Below, in pieces: positions 1-9,023 of a stretch of 64,000 nucleotides of DNA. Both the position numbers and the translations under genes were made by a program. Numbering within the stretch: position 1 is the stretch's first letter; each line of letters starts with the position of its first letter. The stretch comes from Pseudomonas parakoreensis. Its GTDB lineage: Bacteria; Pseudomonadota; Gammaproteobacteria; Pseudomonadales; Pseudomonadaceae. Where the stretch lies: contig NZ_BQHY01000006.1 in NCBI RefSeq assembly GCF_021602155.1, positions 186,001 through 250,000 of the forward strand. The letters run 5' to 3'. Below the pieces are notes generated by a model. The model searched no databases and was not told the origin of the DNA. It was given only the letters and a program-made list of their open reading frames with translations.

Positions 1-1
1 C

Positions 2-1333
2 GGCTTGGAGGCCATGGTCGGCGCGGGCGCTGCCATCCATTCGGCATATCCCAACGAGCCATGGCCCGGAAAGGCAGCGATTGTTACTAGCCGCGTGCAT
101 ATGCACAAGGGTGAGTGGCAAGGCGAACGCTCGCTGCTAGGACGACCGGTTTCCTTCATATCGGGTTTCCTGTCCGATCGTGAAGAATGGAGTCCGAAGC
201 GGCTGAAAGCCAATGAAGGCAAGGCCTTCATCGGATCCTATGTACTTGGTATGGGCTTTGTGCTTACAACTGACGAGGCGCGGCGAATGCTGGACGTCGA
301 CCCGAAAAATGCCGAGGTGATCTTTCCTTATATCAACGGTGACGATCTCAACTCAGATCCGGAACAGCGTCCAAGCCGCTGGGTGATCAACTTCTGGGAC
401 TGGCCGGAGGAGCGGGCCAAGACGTACTCAACGCCTTGGTCATGGATTGAAAATGAAGTGAAGCCAGAGCGACAACGTCGTGACAAGACCGGGAAATTCA
501 TGCTCAGAAAACCACTTCCCGAACGATGGTGGCAGTTCGGAGAAAAGCGGCCGGCGCTGTATCACGCCATTGGACGTGGTCAATACTTCGAGCAGCATCC
601 CGACGGCTGGAGTCCGAATGCCAAGCCTATGAAAGATATTTTGGTCTCAGCTCGTGTCGGGAAGTACTTCGGGCCCTCCGTTGTGCCGAATGATGGAATG
701 TGTAGCGAACAGTGTGTCGTCTTCGCGGCCGACAACCCCTATGCATTTGCAGCGCTGCTCAATTCGTCTATCGGACAAGCGTGGATATGGCAGCAGTCGT
801 CGCGACACGAAACTCGACTGCGGTTCTCGCCGTCGGATGCGCTTGAGACTCTTCCGTTCCCCAATGAAATAGGAGCCCTTGAACCGCTTGGTGAGGCGTA
901 CCTGAAGGCGCGCCGCGAAGTTATGCGGGCAGATCGCATCGGCCTGACCAAGCTCTACAACCGCTTCCATACCAACACCGAACGCGATCCTCGCATAGAG
1001 GGGCTGCGTGCGTTGCAACGCGCATTGGACGAAGCCGTCGCGCGTGCCTATGAATGGGAAGACGTTAGCCTTGATCATGGTTTCCCTGAAGTCGCATATC
1101 TTCCGGCGAACGATCGCATCCGTTTCACAATTTCTGAGGCTGCGCGCAGTGAGGTGTTGCGGCGGCTGTCGGAGCTGAATCGCCAGCGGTACCAAGAAGA
1201 GGTTGCCGCTGGCTTGCACGGAAGCCCAGCGCAAAGTAATAAACCCAAGGCCGCTAAACGTCAGGCGGTTGCTGCGAAAGCGACTTCTTCGCACCAGCAA
1301 GCAGGATTCGACTTCGGGCAGTCTTCGACTTGA
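2..1333 (+). CDS. drmMI: DISARM class 1 DNA adenine methyltransferase DrmMI, C-terminal part (5' truncated by window)
   Basis: Open from the window edge to a TGA at 1331-1333, so only the last 440 or so residues are seen. The catalytic NPPY-type motif must lie upstream and is not visible. What is visible resembles the target-recognition and C-terminal part of large Eco57I/PglX-like N6-adenine methyltransferases: a segment with YINGDDL and PSRWVINFWDW around residues 105-135, and an LLNSSIGQAWIW segment followed by RLRFSPSDALETLPFP near residues 250-290, then a charged tail. In class 1 DISARM the methylase marks host DNA and lies just before drmA, exactly as here (107-bp gap, same strand). Without the N-terminus the assignment rests on this C-terminal similarity and on the following drmABC genes. 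A type IIG or BREX PglX enzyme is the alternative. Confidence 0.8.
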   Translation, partial: GLEAMVGAGAAIHSAYPNEPWPGKAAIVTSRVHMHKGEWQGERSLLGRPVSFISGFLSDREEWSPKRLKANEGKAFIGSYVLGMGFVLTTDEARRMLDVDPKNAEVIFPYINGDDLNSDPEQRPSRWVINFWDWPEERAKTYSTPWSWIENEVKPERQRRDKTGKFMLRKPLPERWWQFGEKRPALYHAIGRGQYFEQHPDGWSPNAKPMKDILVSARVGKYFGPSVVPNDGMCSEQCVVFAADNPYAFAALLNSSIGQAWIWQQSSRHETRLRFSPSDALETLPFPNEIGALEPLGEAYLKARREVMRADRIGLTKLYNRFHTNTERDPRIEGLRALQRALDEAVARAYEWEDVSLDHGFPEVAYLPANDRIRFTISEAARSEVLRRLSELNRQRYQEEVAAGLHGSPAQSNKPKAAKRQAVAAKATSSHQQAGFDFGQSST

Positions 1334-1440
1334 CTGGAGAAATCAGTTGCCACGATGTCGATTCTGCAAGGTGGCAAGAAATTCATAAACCGTTTTCAAA
1401 TACTTCAGCGCCAATGAGCGCACGGATGTAAGGGAGAAAG

Positions 1441-4400
1441 ATGCAGGCAGGTACTGAAGTCAAACAACCCAATGCATGGATCGCCATTGACCATGGTCTT
1501 GCCTCCGATGCAACGCTGGCACCCTACACGCTGCGGCTAAAAGGCGAGCGATCGCTGCATCAAGCCATCGCTGACGACGATTGGGTATTGATTCTGAACA
1601 CAGCAGGCTACATCACGCGGGTCGGGCGGGTACTGCGGGTCCGCTCTGATCTGGCAACCACCACGATTTTCTTCGATCGCATGTTGTTGGTTACTCCGGC
1701 AGTCTCGATTGGTCTGTCATCGCTCACCCCGCCATCTACAGGCAGCGTTGGCCGTATTCAATGGACGGGTTTCCTTGAGTCGCTCCCGAAGGCATTACAC
1801 AAGACCATCGCTGAAGTACCAGTGATTGGTTCTGATGACAAGTCACCTTCGTATCAGCAGGAGCTCGCCTATATCCGCGAGTTGCTGCAACTGGCCGTGA
1901 TGGACGACCTGCTAGGCCCGGCTGGCGGCCCCCATGAACGCATTGTCGATATGGGTGTACGCGACCGCTACCTGGTCGGCAAACTGGCCCCGCGTGAGAC
2001 TGCACAGGGCGGCATTGAGGGACTGGACGGGCCCTTGGCCAATGACGACGCCGAAGAGCCCATGGAGGCAAAGGTGCCCGGACGGCACGAACCCGGTGCG
2101 GAGTTTGGAACAGCTACCGGGCGTGTGGACCCGGAGTCGGACTCAGCTGACGAGATTGATGCCGCCAGCAACCAGTCGCTGGTGCCCAGCAGCCTGGGCA
2201 TGACCTTCTGCGTGGATGGTGATGCCGATCGGATTGAGATCGAAGCACTCTGGGGTCGGTACGAGCGCACTAACGAGCACGAGATATTCCGCACCCGCAA
2301 GAATAAGGAAACCGGTGCCGAAGTGCAGACCAAGGCCAAGGTCTGGCAACGCATTCCCTGTGGCGGCAAGATCGTGCTGCCGCTGACCGAAGGTGTGATT
2401 CCGCATCAGGCACCTGACAACGAGTTTCCTGAAGTTCGTGTGCAGGGCTCCATTCGGGCCAAGAATGCCAATGGCGATCGGCTGGTCACGTTGTTCCTGG
2501 TGAATGCACAGGAGGAGCCAAAAACCAACCGCGATACGGCGTGGGTGTTCCAGCCCGAACTGATCGTTCGTTCTGAGAGGGATGCCGCCAAGCGAGCCAT
2601 CTTCCGGCGCAGGCCAGTGCTGGACGCAGACGGCATGGACCCCGAGCGTGAAGCGCTGGAGATGATCTACCGTAACCGTGTGGAATTCGCCGTGGGGCAT
2701 GGCGTTGCCGTCCATGCCGAAACCGCAGACGATGTGACGCTGGCTACCGAAGTACGCACCACGGTGATGCCGCAGTACGAAGTGCAGGTAACGGAGACGC
2801 CCGGTCTTGATCCATCCGATCGCCCGGCGATGCGCGAAATGATCAGCAGTGGCTTGCTCGATATGCAGCAGCTGGCGACTTTGGAGATAGGCCCGCTCGT
2901 TGATGCCTTGAGCATGATGACTAAAGACTACGCCGCGTGGATTGATGAACAGCGCGCTCGCGTAGGGGCCGAGGTCACCGGCTACGACACCCAGGCGCAA
3001 CAAGCGACAGACCGTTGCCAGGAGATCCACGCACGCCTGCAGCAGGGTATCGACACGCTGAGAAGCAATGAGAAAGCGCTGGCTGCGTTCCGGTTTGCCA
3101 ACCGATCTATGGCCACACAACGCGTGCGCAGCCAATACGCGCTGGCCATGCGCCGGGGCGAGGATGTAACCATCGGCAAGTTCGATGTACTGAAGAACCG
3201 CAGTTGGCGTCCATTCCAGTTGGCGTTTCTGCTGCTCTCGATCCCGTCGCTGGCAGATCCGAGCCATCCGGATCGTGTTGAGCCTGTCGAGGCCTACGCC
3301 GATCTGCTGTGGTTCCCCACCGGTGGCGGCAAGACCGAAGCCTATTTGGGCGTGGCGGCCTTCACCATGGCCATTCGGCGCATGCAGGGCAATCTCGGCG
3401 GGTATGACAGCTCCCGCGGTTTGGCCGTGATTATGCGTTACACACTGCGCTTGCTGACGCTACAGCAATTCCAGCGCGCCACCGCATTGATTTGCGCAAT
3501 GGAAGTGTTACGGCGAGAGGCGCTCGACAAGGGCGACAAATCCCTCGGCACGGAGCCTTTTACCATCGGCCTCTGGGTTGGTAACAAGGTCACACCGGGC
3601 ACGACTGAGGACAGCCACCGAGCCATTGAGGATATGCGTAATCCCGGCAAATACAACGCCGGAACGGCATCACCCGCGCAGCTTACTAGTTGCCCATGGT
3701 GTGGTTCGGAAGTGGCTCCCGGACGGGACGTGGAGGTCGATAAAGGTTCTGGCCGTACATTCGTCTACTGTGGAGACAAGAAAGGCCGCTGCGATTTTTC
3801 CAAGGGCAAATCCAGCAAGCAAGCGCATCCCGGAATTCCAGTTTTGGTCGTGGACGAAGAGATCTACCACCGCCCACCCACCATGATGATCGCCACCGTG
3901 GACAAGTTCGCCATGATGGCGTGGCGTGGTCAGGTGCGCACGCTGTTTGGCCGCGTGGGGCAGGAATGCGAGCGTCACGGCCTGCTCTGGCAAGGTGCCG
4001 ATTGCAATGGCAATCACAAAGCAGGCAAGGGGCTTCCTTTATCGAAGGTGAAGACCATTAAATCGATACGCCCACCTGACTTGATCATTCAGGATGAATT
4101 CCACTTGATCAGTGGGCCACTAGGCACCATGGTGGGCCTATATGAGACCGCTGTGGATGAACTGTGCGGTTGGACGCTCAATCGCAAGACGGTCAAACCG
4201 AAAGTCATCGCCTCTACGGCGACGGTGCGCAAAGCCAAGGAGCAAGTAAACAACGTCTTCATGCGCCGAGTTTCGGTGTTTCCGCCGCACGGCCTAGACG
4301 TGGAAGACAACTTCTTCTCGGTGCAACGACCAATCGCAGAGAAGCCGGGACGACGCTATCTCGGGGTGTGCTCACCCGGCAGTTCACGCCCCGCAATGTT

Positions 4401-5475
4401 GATCCGCGTCTACACCGCGTTCTTAACGGCAGCACAGGAGCTGTTCGACCACTTCGGCGAGCCTGCTGACCCGTACATGACCATGGTCGGCTACTTCAAT
4501 TCCCTGCGTGAGTTGGGTGGGATGAAGCGCTTGGCAGAGGACGATGTGCAGACACGTTCCTACCGTGTGCAAATGAGCATGGTCGAGCGGCCCGCACTGG
4601 CGCAACGCAGCATCAGCAATATTCGCGAGCTGACGTCTAGGGTATCAAGTCAGGATATTCCCAAGTACCTCGACAACCTGGAGATCAAGTTCAAATCCGA
4701 GTTCGACACTGCAACCGGCAAGTACGTGACCCGCTGGCAGGAGGGCGATACGCGCGCCATTGATGTCGTGCTAGCGACCAATATGCTGTCCGTAGGGGTC
4801 GACGTGAACCGACTCGGTCTGATGGCAGTGAACGGGCAGCCCAAAGGAACAGCTGAATACATTCAGGCCACCAGTCGTGTCGGGCGTTCCTTTCCGGGCT
4901 TGGTCTGCACGGTGCTGACATGGGCTAGACCGAGGGACCTGTCGCACTACGAAACTTTCGAGCATTACCACGCCACGTTCTACAAACACGTCGAGGCGCA
5001 ATCGGTAACGCCATTCTCGCCACGAGCGATGGACCGTGGTTTGACAGGCGTGATGCTGAGTTTGATGCGCCTTGAGAACGATGTCTTCAGCCCGAACGAA
5101 GGCGCTGATCAACTGAGCATGTCCAATCAGGCCGAGATGAATGATGCCATCAAGGTATTGGCGACTCGTGCAGGCAATGTCGCTGAAGACAACTCACGCA
5201 AGCAGTTGACTGAGACCGAGTTGAAAGAGCGCGCAGACGAATGGGCGAAAGAGGTCAGCAAGGGTGGACGGATCTTGGCATATGAGAAACGTGGCCCCGA
5301 AAAAGATAAGACCGTTGCTTTGATCAAGTCGCCAGGACTTCAAGCCTGGGACAACTGGACCGTGCCGATGTCAATGCGGGAAGTGGAGCCCGGCGTACGC
5401 CTGATCATGAACACGAGCCATATTACGGACGATCACGATTGGAAGCCTCGTCCCGCAACGAAGGATGAGGATTGA
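1441..5475 (+). CDS. drmA: DISARM helicase-like protein DrmA
   Basis: Large (1344 aa) superfamily 2 helicase-type protein. Residues 626-632 are PTGGGKT (Walker A), 885-888 DEFH (motif II), 925-928 STAT (motif III) and 1145-1149 SRVGR (motif VI), preceded by an ATNMLSVGVDV motif V. A cysteine pair at 751/754 and another at 777/784, between motifs I and II, suggest a zinc-binding insertion. The start ATG has a good ribosome-binding site (AAGGGAG). The length, the zinc insertion and the directly following DUF1998 gene are typical of DrmA. In DISARM, DrmA and DrmB form a DNA-binding complex that is held inactive until it meets suitable foreign DNA. It acts in the cytoplasm. The stop codon is 2 bp from the drmB start, so translation is probably coupled. 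Confidence 0.92.
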   Translation: MQAGTEVKQPNAWIAIDHGLASDATLAPYTLRLKGERSLHQAIADDDWVLILNTAGYITRVGRVLRVRSDLATTTIFFDRMLLVTPAVSIGLSSLTPPSTGSVGRIQWTGFLESLPKALHKTIAEVPVIGSDDKSPSYQQELAYIRELLQLAVMDDLLGPAGGPHERIVDMGVRDRYLVGKLAPRETAQGGIEGLDGPLANDDAEEPMEAKVPGRHEPGAEFGTATGRVDPESDSADEIDAASNQSLVPSSLGMTFCVDGDADRIEIEALWGRYERTNEHEIFRTRKNKETGAEVQTKAKVWQRIPCGGKIVLPLTEGVIPHQAPDNEFPEVRVQGSIRAKNANGDRLVTLFLVNAQEEPKTNRDTAWVFQPELIVRSERDAAKRAIFRRRPVLDADGMDPEREALEMIYRNRVEFAVGHGVAVHAETADDVTLATEVRTTVMPQYEVQVTETPGLDPSDRPAMREMISSGLLDMQQLATLEIGPLVDALSMMTKDYAAWIDEQRARVGAEVTGYDTQAQQATDRCQEIHARLQQGIDTLRSNEKALAAFRFANRSMATQRVRSQYALAMRRGEDVTIGKFDVLKNRSWRPFQLAFLLLSIPSLADPSHPDRVEPVEAYADLLWFPTGGGKTEAYLGVAAFTMAIRRMQGNLGGYDSSRGLAVIMRYTLRLLTLQQFQRATALICAMEVLRREALDKGDKSLGTEPFTIGLWVGNKVTPGTTEDSHRAIEDMRNPGKYNAGTASPAQLTSCPWCGSEVAPGRDVEVDKGSGRTFVYCGDKKGRCDFSKGKSSKQAHPGIPVLVVDEEIYHRPPTMMIATVDKFAMMAWRGQVRTLFGRVGQECERHGLLWQGADCNGNHKAGKGLPLSKVKTIKSIRPPDLIIQDEFHLISGPLGTMVGLYETAVDELCGWTLNRKTVKPKVIASTATVRKAKEQVNNVFMRRVSVFPPHGLDVEDNFFSVQRPIAEKPGRRYLGVCSPGSSRPAMLIRVYTAFLTAAQELFDHFGEPADPYMTMVGYFNSLRELGGMKRLAEDDVQTRSYRVQMSMVERPALAQRSISNIRELTSRVSSQDIPKYLDNLEIKFKSEFDTATGKYVTRWQEGDTRAIDVVLATNMLSVGVDVNRLGLMAVNGQPKGTAEYIQATSRVGRSFPGLVCTVLTWARPRDLSHYETFEHYHATFYKHVEAQSVTPFSPRAMDRGLTGVMLSLMRLENDVFSPNEGADQLSMSNQAEMNDAIKVLATRAGNVAEDNSRKQLTETELKERADEWAKEVSKGGRILAYEKRGPEKDKTVALIKSPGLQAWDNWTVPMSMREVEPGVRLIMNTSHITDDHDWKPRPATKDED

Positions 5476-5477
5476 AC

Positions 5478-7337
5478 ATGATTATCAACAACAAAACTCC
5501 AGTTGGAGAAGTACGCCCAAGCCAATTGCTGTGGACCTATGGGCCCGGAGCTCTGATCGACTTGCCGAGCCTGTCAGTAGTGACGCTGGGTATCGACAGA
5601 TGGGAAAAAGATCGTTGCCAGCCGATTAAGGAGGCACGCCTGCTCGCTGCTGTTCGGAAGTATCTGGGCGCGCAGGTCGAAAACCTGCGGATGCCTCCAT
5701 TCCATAAAAGTGAACTCGTCGATGTCTGGTCGGCAGAGGCCAACATCGGCGTTCCTGTTCGGCCATTCCCGCGCTGGATGCGCTGCGTGAAGTGCGGCCT
5801 GCTGTCACCCTTTGATGCCGGTCTGTTCGAGATCAAGGAGAACCGCTTCAGGCCGGAGCGAACCCGCTTTGTGCACAAAGGCTGCCGAGGCTCCAAAGGC
5901 GACCAACCTGCGAAGGACGCGGATGCCGTACCCGCGCGCTTCCTGCTGGCCTGCCGCGACGGCCATCTTGATGACTTCCCTTGGCACTACTTCGTCCACG
6001 GCGGTAACAGTTCGTGCAAAGGCACACTGCGTTTCTTCGAGAGCGGCGCGTCGCTGCAAACGGAAAATCTGTGGGTGAAGTGTGATGCCTGTGGAGCATC
6101 CAGAAGCATGGCGCACGCCTTTGGTAAAGCCGGAAAAGAGAATCTGCCGGCTTGTCGAGCGCGTCACCCCCATCTGGACCACTTCGACAACAAATGTGAC
6201 GAGGAAGCGCGTGCGGTTCTGTTGGGTGCCACGAATAGCTGGTTTCCGATAACGCTTTCAGCGCTCGCAATTCCTCAAACCAAGGACCCCCTCAGTCAAC
6301 TGATCAAGGATGGCTGGGAGTTTTTCGAAGATTTGGATTCCGAAGCCGAGGTGGCGGTGACGGTCAAAACGCTCAAAAAGACCGGGGCGCTGCCAGGAAT
6401 CGACAAATATCCGGCGGCGTCGATCTGGTCGGCCATTGAGGAGCACCGCAAAGACGGCGGACAGGGGGCCGTGAGTGAGACCGACATCAAGGGGCCCGAG
6501 TGGAATGTGCTGACAGAGGCCAATCCGCCCACGGACTACCCGCACTTCATGAGCAAGAAAGTCGGCACGCCACCGGGATTTGGAGGCCATATCGGCCGAG
6601 TTTTGCTCCTTGAGCGATTGCGCGAGGTGAATGCTCTGCTGGGCTTTACTCGGGTCGAGGCACCCGAGGAATCTGGCGCCCCCAATGAACGCCCACAAAT
6701 GGCCAGTCTGTCGCGTAGCAGACCAGATTGGGTGCCAGCGAACCAAGTTCATGGCGAAGGAATCTTCGTTCAGTTTAACGAAGCCGCGCTCGTCAAATGG
6801 GAGGCTTTGGATGGTGTAAAGAAGGTCGATCAGATGCTCCGTGGTGGCCATAAGGGATGGCGCAATTCGCGTCATCTAGACCCGAACGAAGGCTACCCTG
6901 GCATTCGTTATGCGATGCTTCACACGCTCTCCCATTTGCTGATTCGAGAGTTGGCGCTGGAATGCGGATACAACGCCGCGAGCATTCGAGAGCGCATCTA
7001 TGCCAACACATCAGGCGATAGCCCGCAGGCGGGAGTCCTCATTTACACCGCTGCTGCTGACTCGGATGGAACCTTGGGTGGCCTCGTCGATCTTGGCAAA
7101 CCAGAAAACCTTGGTCGCCTTCTGGAACAAGCACTGAATCGTTCGAAGATCTGCTCATCAGACCCGCTCTGCTCAGAACACGACCCAGAAAAAGATCGCT
7201 CTTTGCATGGGGCTGCATGCCATGCGTGCTCTCTAGTGGCGGAGACCTCCTGCGAGCGGGGCAATCGCTACCTGGATCGATCGCTGCTAATACCAACACT
7301 CGAACGTACCGACGCCGCTTTCTTCAAGGGTTTCTGA
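5478..7337 (+). CDS. drmB: DISARM DUF1998 protein DrmB
   Basis: Protein of 619 aa. The ATG at 5478 is chosen because GAGG lies 7 bp upstream; an in-frame TTG at 5472 overlaps the drmA stop and is less likely. Several cysteine pairs suggest structural zinc: RCVKCGLL near residue 95, WVKCDACGAS near 200, and a C-terminal group CSSDPLCSEHD with HACSL. The C-terminal third (YAMLHTLSHLLIRELAL and GVLIYTAAADSDGTLGGL) is the DUF1998 signature, a domain usually found next to or fused with helicases. DrmB partners DrmA in the DISARM core complex. It is encoded between drmA and drmC with 1 to 2 bp spacing on either side, so the three make one operon. Confidence 0.92.
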   Translation: MIINNKTPVGEVRPSQLLWTYGPGALIDLPSLSVVTLGIDRWEKDRCQPIKEARLLAAVRKYLGAQVENLRMPPFHKSELVDVWSAEANIGVPVRPFPRWMRCVKCGLLSPFDAGLFEIKENRFRPERTRFVHKGCRGSKGDQPAKDADAVPARFLLACRDGHLDDFPWHYFVHGGNSSCKGTLRFFESGASLQTENLWVKCDACGASRSMAHAFGKAGKENLPACRARHPHLDHFDNKCDEEARAVLLGATNSWFPITLSALAIPQTKDPLSQLIKDGWEFFEDLDSEAEVAVTVKTLKKTGALPGIDKYPAASIWSAIEEHRKDGGQGAVSETDIKGPEWNVLTEANPPTDYPHFMSKKVGTPPGFGGHIGRVLLLERLREVNALLGFTRVEAPEESGAPNERPQMASLSRSRPDWVPANQVHGEGIFVQFNEAALVKWEALDGVKKVDQMLRGGHKGWRNSRHLDPNEGYPGIRYAMLHTLSHLLIRELALECGYNAASIRERIYANTSGDSPQAGVLIYTAAADSDGTLGGLVDLGKPENLGRLLEQALNRSKICSSDPLCSEHDPEKDRSLHGAACHACSLVAETSCERGNRYLDRSLLIPTLERTDAAFFKGF

Positions 7338-7338
7338 C

Positions 7339-8100
7339 ATGGATGAACTATTGGATGCTATTGCAGCATTGGTCTTTCTGGTATCGCCTGAAAAGGTAAA
7401 GGCCATTGCCGCTCGCGTTCGTAGAACCGAAGCCAACAAGGCCGCGACTGCATTGCTGAGCGTGGTGGGAACCCCTCTGGCCAGCACCGTGGTCGAGCAA
7501 CTTGTGGCAGCCTGGCGAAACATTGATGTCGATTCAGATGAACTGGCATCAATGCTACTTGCTGCCAGCCACGTTTACACCAAAGCAGCTTCTGAGCAAT
7601 CCAGCGAACTCGTATGGACTGGTCCGACGACTCCTTTCGTATCGGCTCGTAGAACAGAGCAAGCGCTTTTGCAGATCATCAACTCAGCTGAACTGTCTCT
7701 GTTCATTACTAGCTTCGTGGCCTACGACGTGTCGACCATCGTCAAAGCACTGAACGCGGCAAATGATCGCGGGGTTGTCATCTCAATGCTGCTCGAATTG
7801 TCCCAGGATCACGGCGGGAGCATCACATTCGACGCGATAGGCAAGATGAGGACGCTGGTACCCGCTGCCAGACTCTACGCTTGGCGTGAAAAGTCCGATC
7901 CGTTTTCCGACGGCCGAGTCCACGCCAAAGTCGCCGTAGCCGACGGCAGAATGTGTTTCATCACCAGCGCGAATCTCACTGGACACGCCATGGAAAAGAA
8001 CATGGAGGCTGGCGTGCTGATTTCTGGTGGACGAATAGCGAAGTTGCTTGATGAACACCTGCGCTCACTCGTCGACACGAAAATTGTCTCCCTGGTTTGA
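7339..8100 (+). CDS. drmC: DISARM phospholipase D-like protein DrmC
   Basis: Protein of 253 aa starting 1 bp after the drmB stop. One PLD-type motif is clear: H195-x-K197-x4-D202 (VHAKVAVADG), followed by ITSANLTGHA and KNMEAGV, the usual N and E-containing tail of the HKD motif. Only one HKD motif is present, so an active site would need a dimer, as in single-HKD nucleases of this superfamily. DrmC is the third DISARM core gene; published work indicates it is less essential for protection than DrmA and DrmB. It is the last gene of the operon; an inverted repeat in the IS remnant at 8151-8189 could end the transcript. Confidence 0.9.
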   Translation: MDELLDAIAALVFLVSPEKVKAIAARVRRTEANKAATALLSVVGTPLASTVVEQLVAAWRNIDVDSDELASMLLAASHVYTKAASEQSSELVWTGPTTPFVSARRTEQALLQIINSAELSLFITSFVAYDVSTIVKALNAANDRGVVISMLLELSQDHGGSITFDAIGKMRTLVPAARLYAWREKSDPFSDGRVHAKVAVADGRMCFITSANLTGHAMEKNMEAGVLISGGRIAKLLDEHLRSLVDTKIVSLV

Positions 8101-8128
8101 AAATGCTACGCGTGAGCAGCCCTTTTGT

Positions 8129-8248
8129 TGAATCGCCCTTGGTTCCGTACACACCTCCGAGCTTCATGATGAAGCCCAACAGGAGGTGTCTCGGGTCGTC
8201 TGCGTTCCCACAATGATTTCAAGATAGATGCGGTCAAGCTGATCAGAG
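8129..8248 (+). mobile_element. Probable remnant of the left end of an IS3-family element
   Basis: The stretch begins TGAATCGCCC, close to the terminal sequence of many IS3-family elements. It then holds nested inverted repeats (ACACCTCC at 8151-8158 with GGAGGTGT at 8182-8189, and GCTTCATGATGAAGC at 8161-8175 inside), followed by a frame reading HNDFKIDAVKLIR at 8209-8247. That frame resembles the first helix of IS3 OrfA transposase proteins. The likeness stops abruptly at about 8248. Such nested repeats at IS ends are known to fold over the transposase ribosome-binding site in read-through transcripts. The hairpin could now act as a terminator for drmC. Identification is by eye only. Confidence 0.4.
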
Positions 8249-8250
8249 CT

Positions 8251-8445
8251 CTAGTTTTCGGAAGACTCTGTGTCATAGATTCCGGCCATTACCCCTACAG
8301 GTTCGGCAGTGCGGCCGGTCTGAGTAGCGACCCGCATGAACAGCTCTTGATTGGACGACTTTATGCCAGCCAGAGCACATGCTTCAGCTTCAAACTGAGC
8401 GCGCATCTGCCACTTCAGGGTTTTAACCTTCCTTCGGCCTTTCAT
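8251..8445 (-). CDS. Small hypothetical protein
   Basis: A 64-residue protein that I do not recognise: basic N-terminus (MKGRRKVKTLKW), then a mixed, soluble-looking sequence with no transmembrane segment. A clear ribosome-binding site (CTGGAG, about 8 bp before the ATG) supports translation. It lies on the strand opposite the DISARM operon, and its stop codon falls exactly where the IS3-like remnant ends, so the present C-terminus might have been created or cut by that insertion. Function unknown. Confidence 0.45.
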   Translation of the reverse strand: MKGRRKVKTLKWQMRAQFEAEACALAGIKSSNQELFMRVATQTGRTAEPVGVMAGIYDTESSEN

Positions 8446-8638
8446 AAATACTCCAGAGTCTGCTCGATATACGCCTCACACTGAGGAGGATGAGTCCGTA
8501 GAGACGTATCCTATTCCGATGCAGTATCGATAGAAACATGACATGAACGCTTGAAGAGACCTTCACCTCGTTGGTTCGATTACTTGATTTAACCTACAGA
8601 CCAATAATCGGATCAACAGTCCTCGCCGGAGCGTCCAG

Positions 8639-8935
8639 CTAATCGTCGTTGCTGTCTCCGTTCGCAGCGATCAGTTCAGAACGAATCCTGGCAATCAGAT
8701 CGTCGATCGACAGTGTGTTATCGAGCGTTAGGTAGTAGGTCGTCAGCAGAGTCAGTGGGTGCACCGATAGCGCCGAGGCAATTTCGTTAACTTTGTCCAA
8801 AGTGGGATTTTTGAGCCCACGCTCCAGCGTACTAATGTACGTTCGGCTGCTTACGGTCGAGAAGGCTTCCTGAGACAACCCAGCCCGCATCCGATAGCGC
8901 TTTAACGTAATCCCAAAGGCTTTTCCCAGCTCCAT
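8639..8935 (-). CDS. XRE-family helix-turn-helix regulator
   Basis: A 98-residue protein made almost entirely of an HTH_XRE domain: ITLKRYRMRAGLSQEAFS, then SRTYISTLERGLKNPTLD (recognition helix region), then a short acidic tail. It is the Cro/CI type of repressor that binds DNA as a dimer. The ATG at 8935 is chosen because it starts the domain directly; the open frame extends further upstream only through low-quality sequence that overlaps the divergent gene. It faces the gene at 9024 across an 88-bp gap containing an imperfect inverted repeat (8974-9000), so it probably controls itself and that neighbour. Whether it also controls DISARM, which is on the other strand, cannot be read from the sequence. 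Confidence 0.8.
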   Translation of the reverse strand: MELGKAFGITLKRYRMRAGLSQEAFSTVSSRTYISTLERGLKNPTLDKVNEIASALSVHPLTLLTTYYLTLDNTLSIDDLIARIRSELIAANGDSNDD

Positions 8936-8973
8936 CGATACGTCCCACAAAAGGAACGATAGAGCCGCATTGC

Positions 8974-9000
8974 ACACCATAGAGCTACAATCTATAGTGT
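8974..9000. promoter_or_regulatory. Candidate operator of the XRE regulator
   Basis: Imperfect inverted repeat with 10-bp arms, ACACCATAGA and TCTATAGTGT (9 of 10 matching), separated by 7 bp. It sits between the divergent starts at 8935 and 9024, where a dimeric repressor would block both promoters. A further half-site-like GATAGAG lies at 8959. Confidence 0.5.
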
Positions 9001-9023
9001 TCATTTCATAAGGAAAACTGTTC

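Noticed and set aside
8491-8514. Hammerhead-ribozyme look-alike (GATGAGTCCGTAGAGACG)
   Set aside because: It resembles the stem II part of synthetic hammerheads, but the required CUGANGA and GAAA core bases are not present (GTAT follows the stem). It is only a short hairpin.
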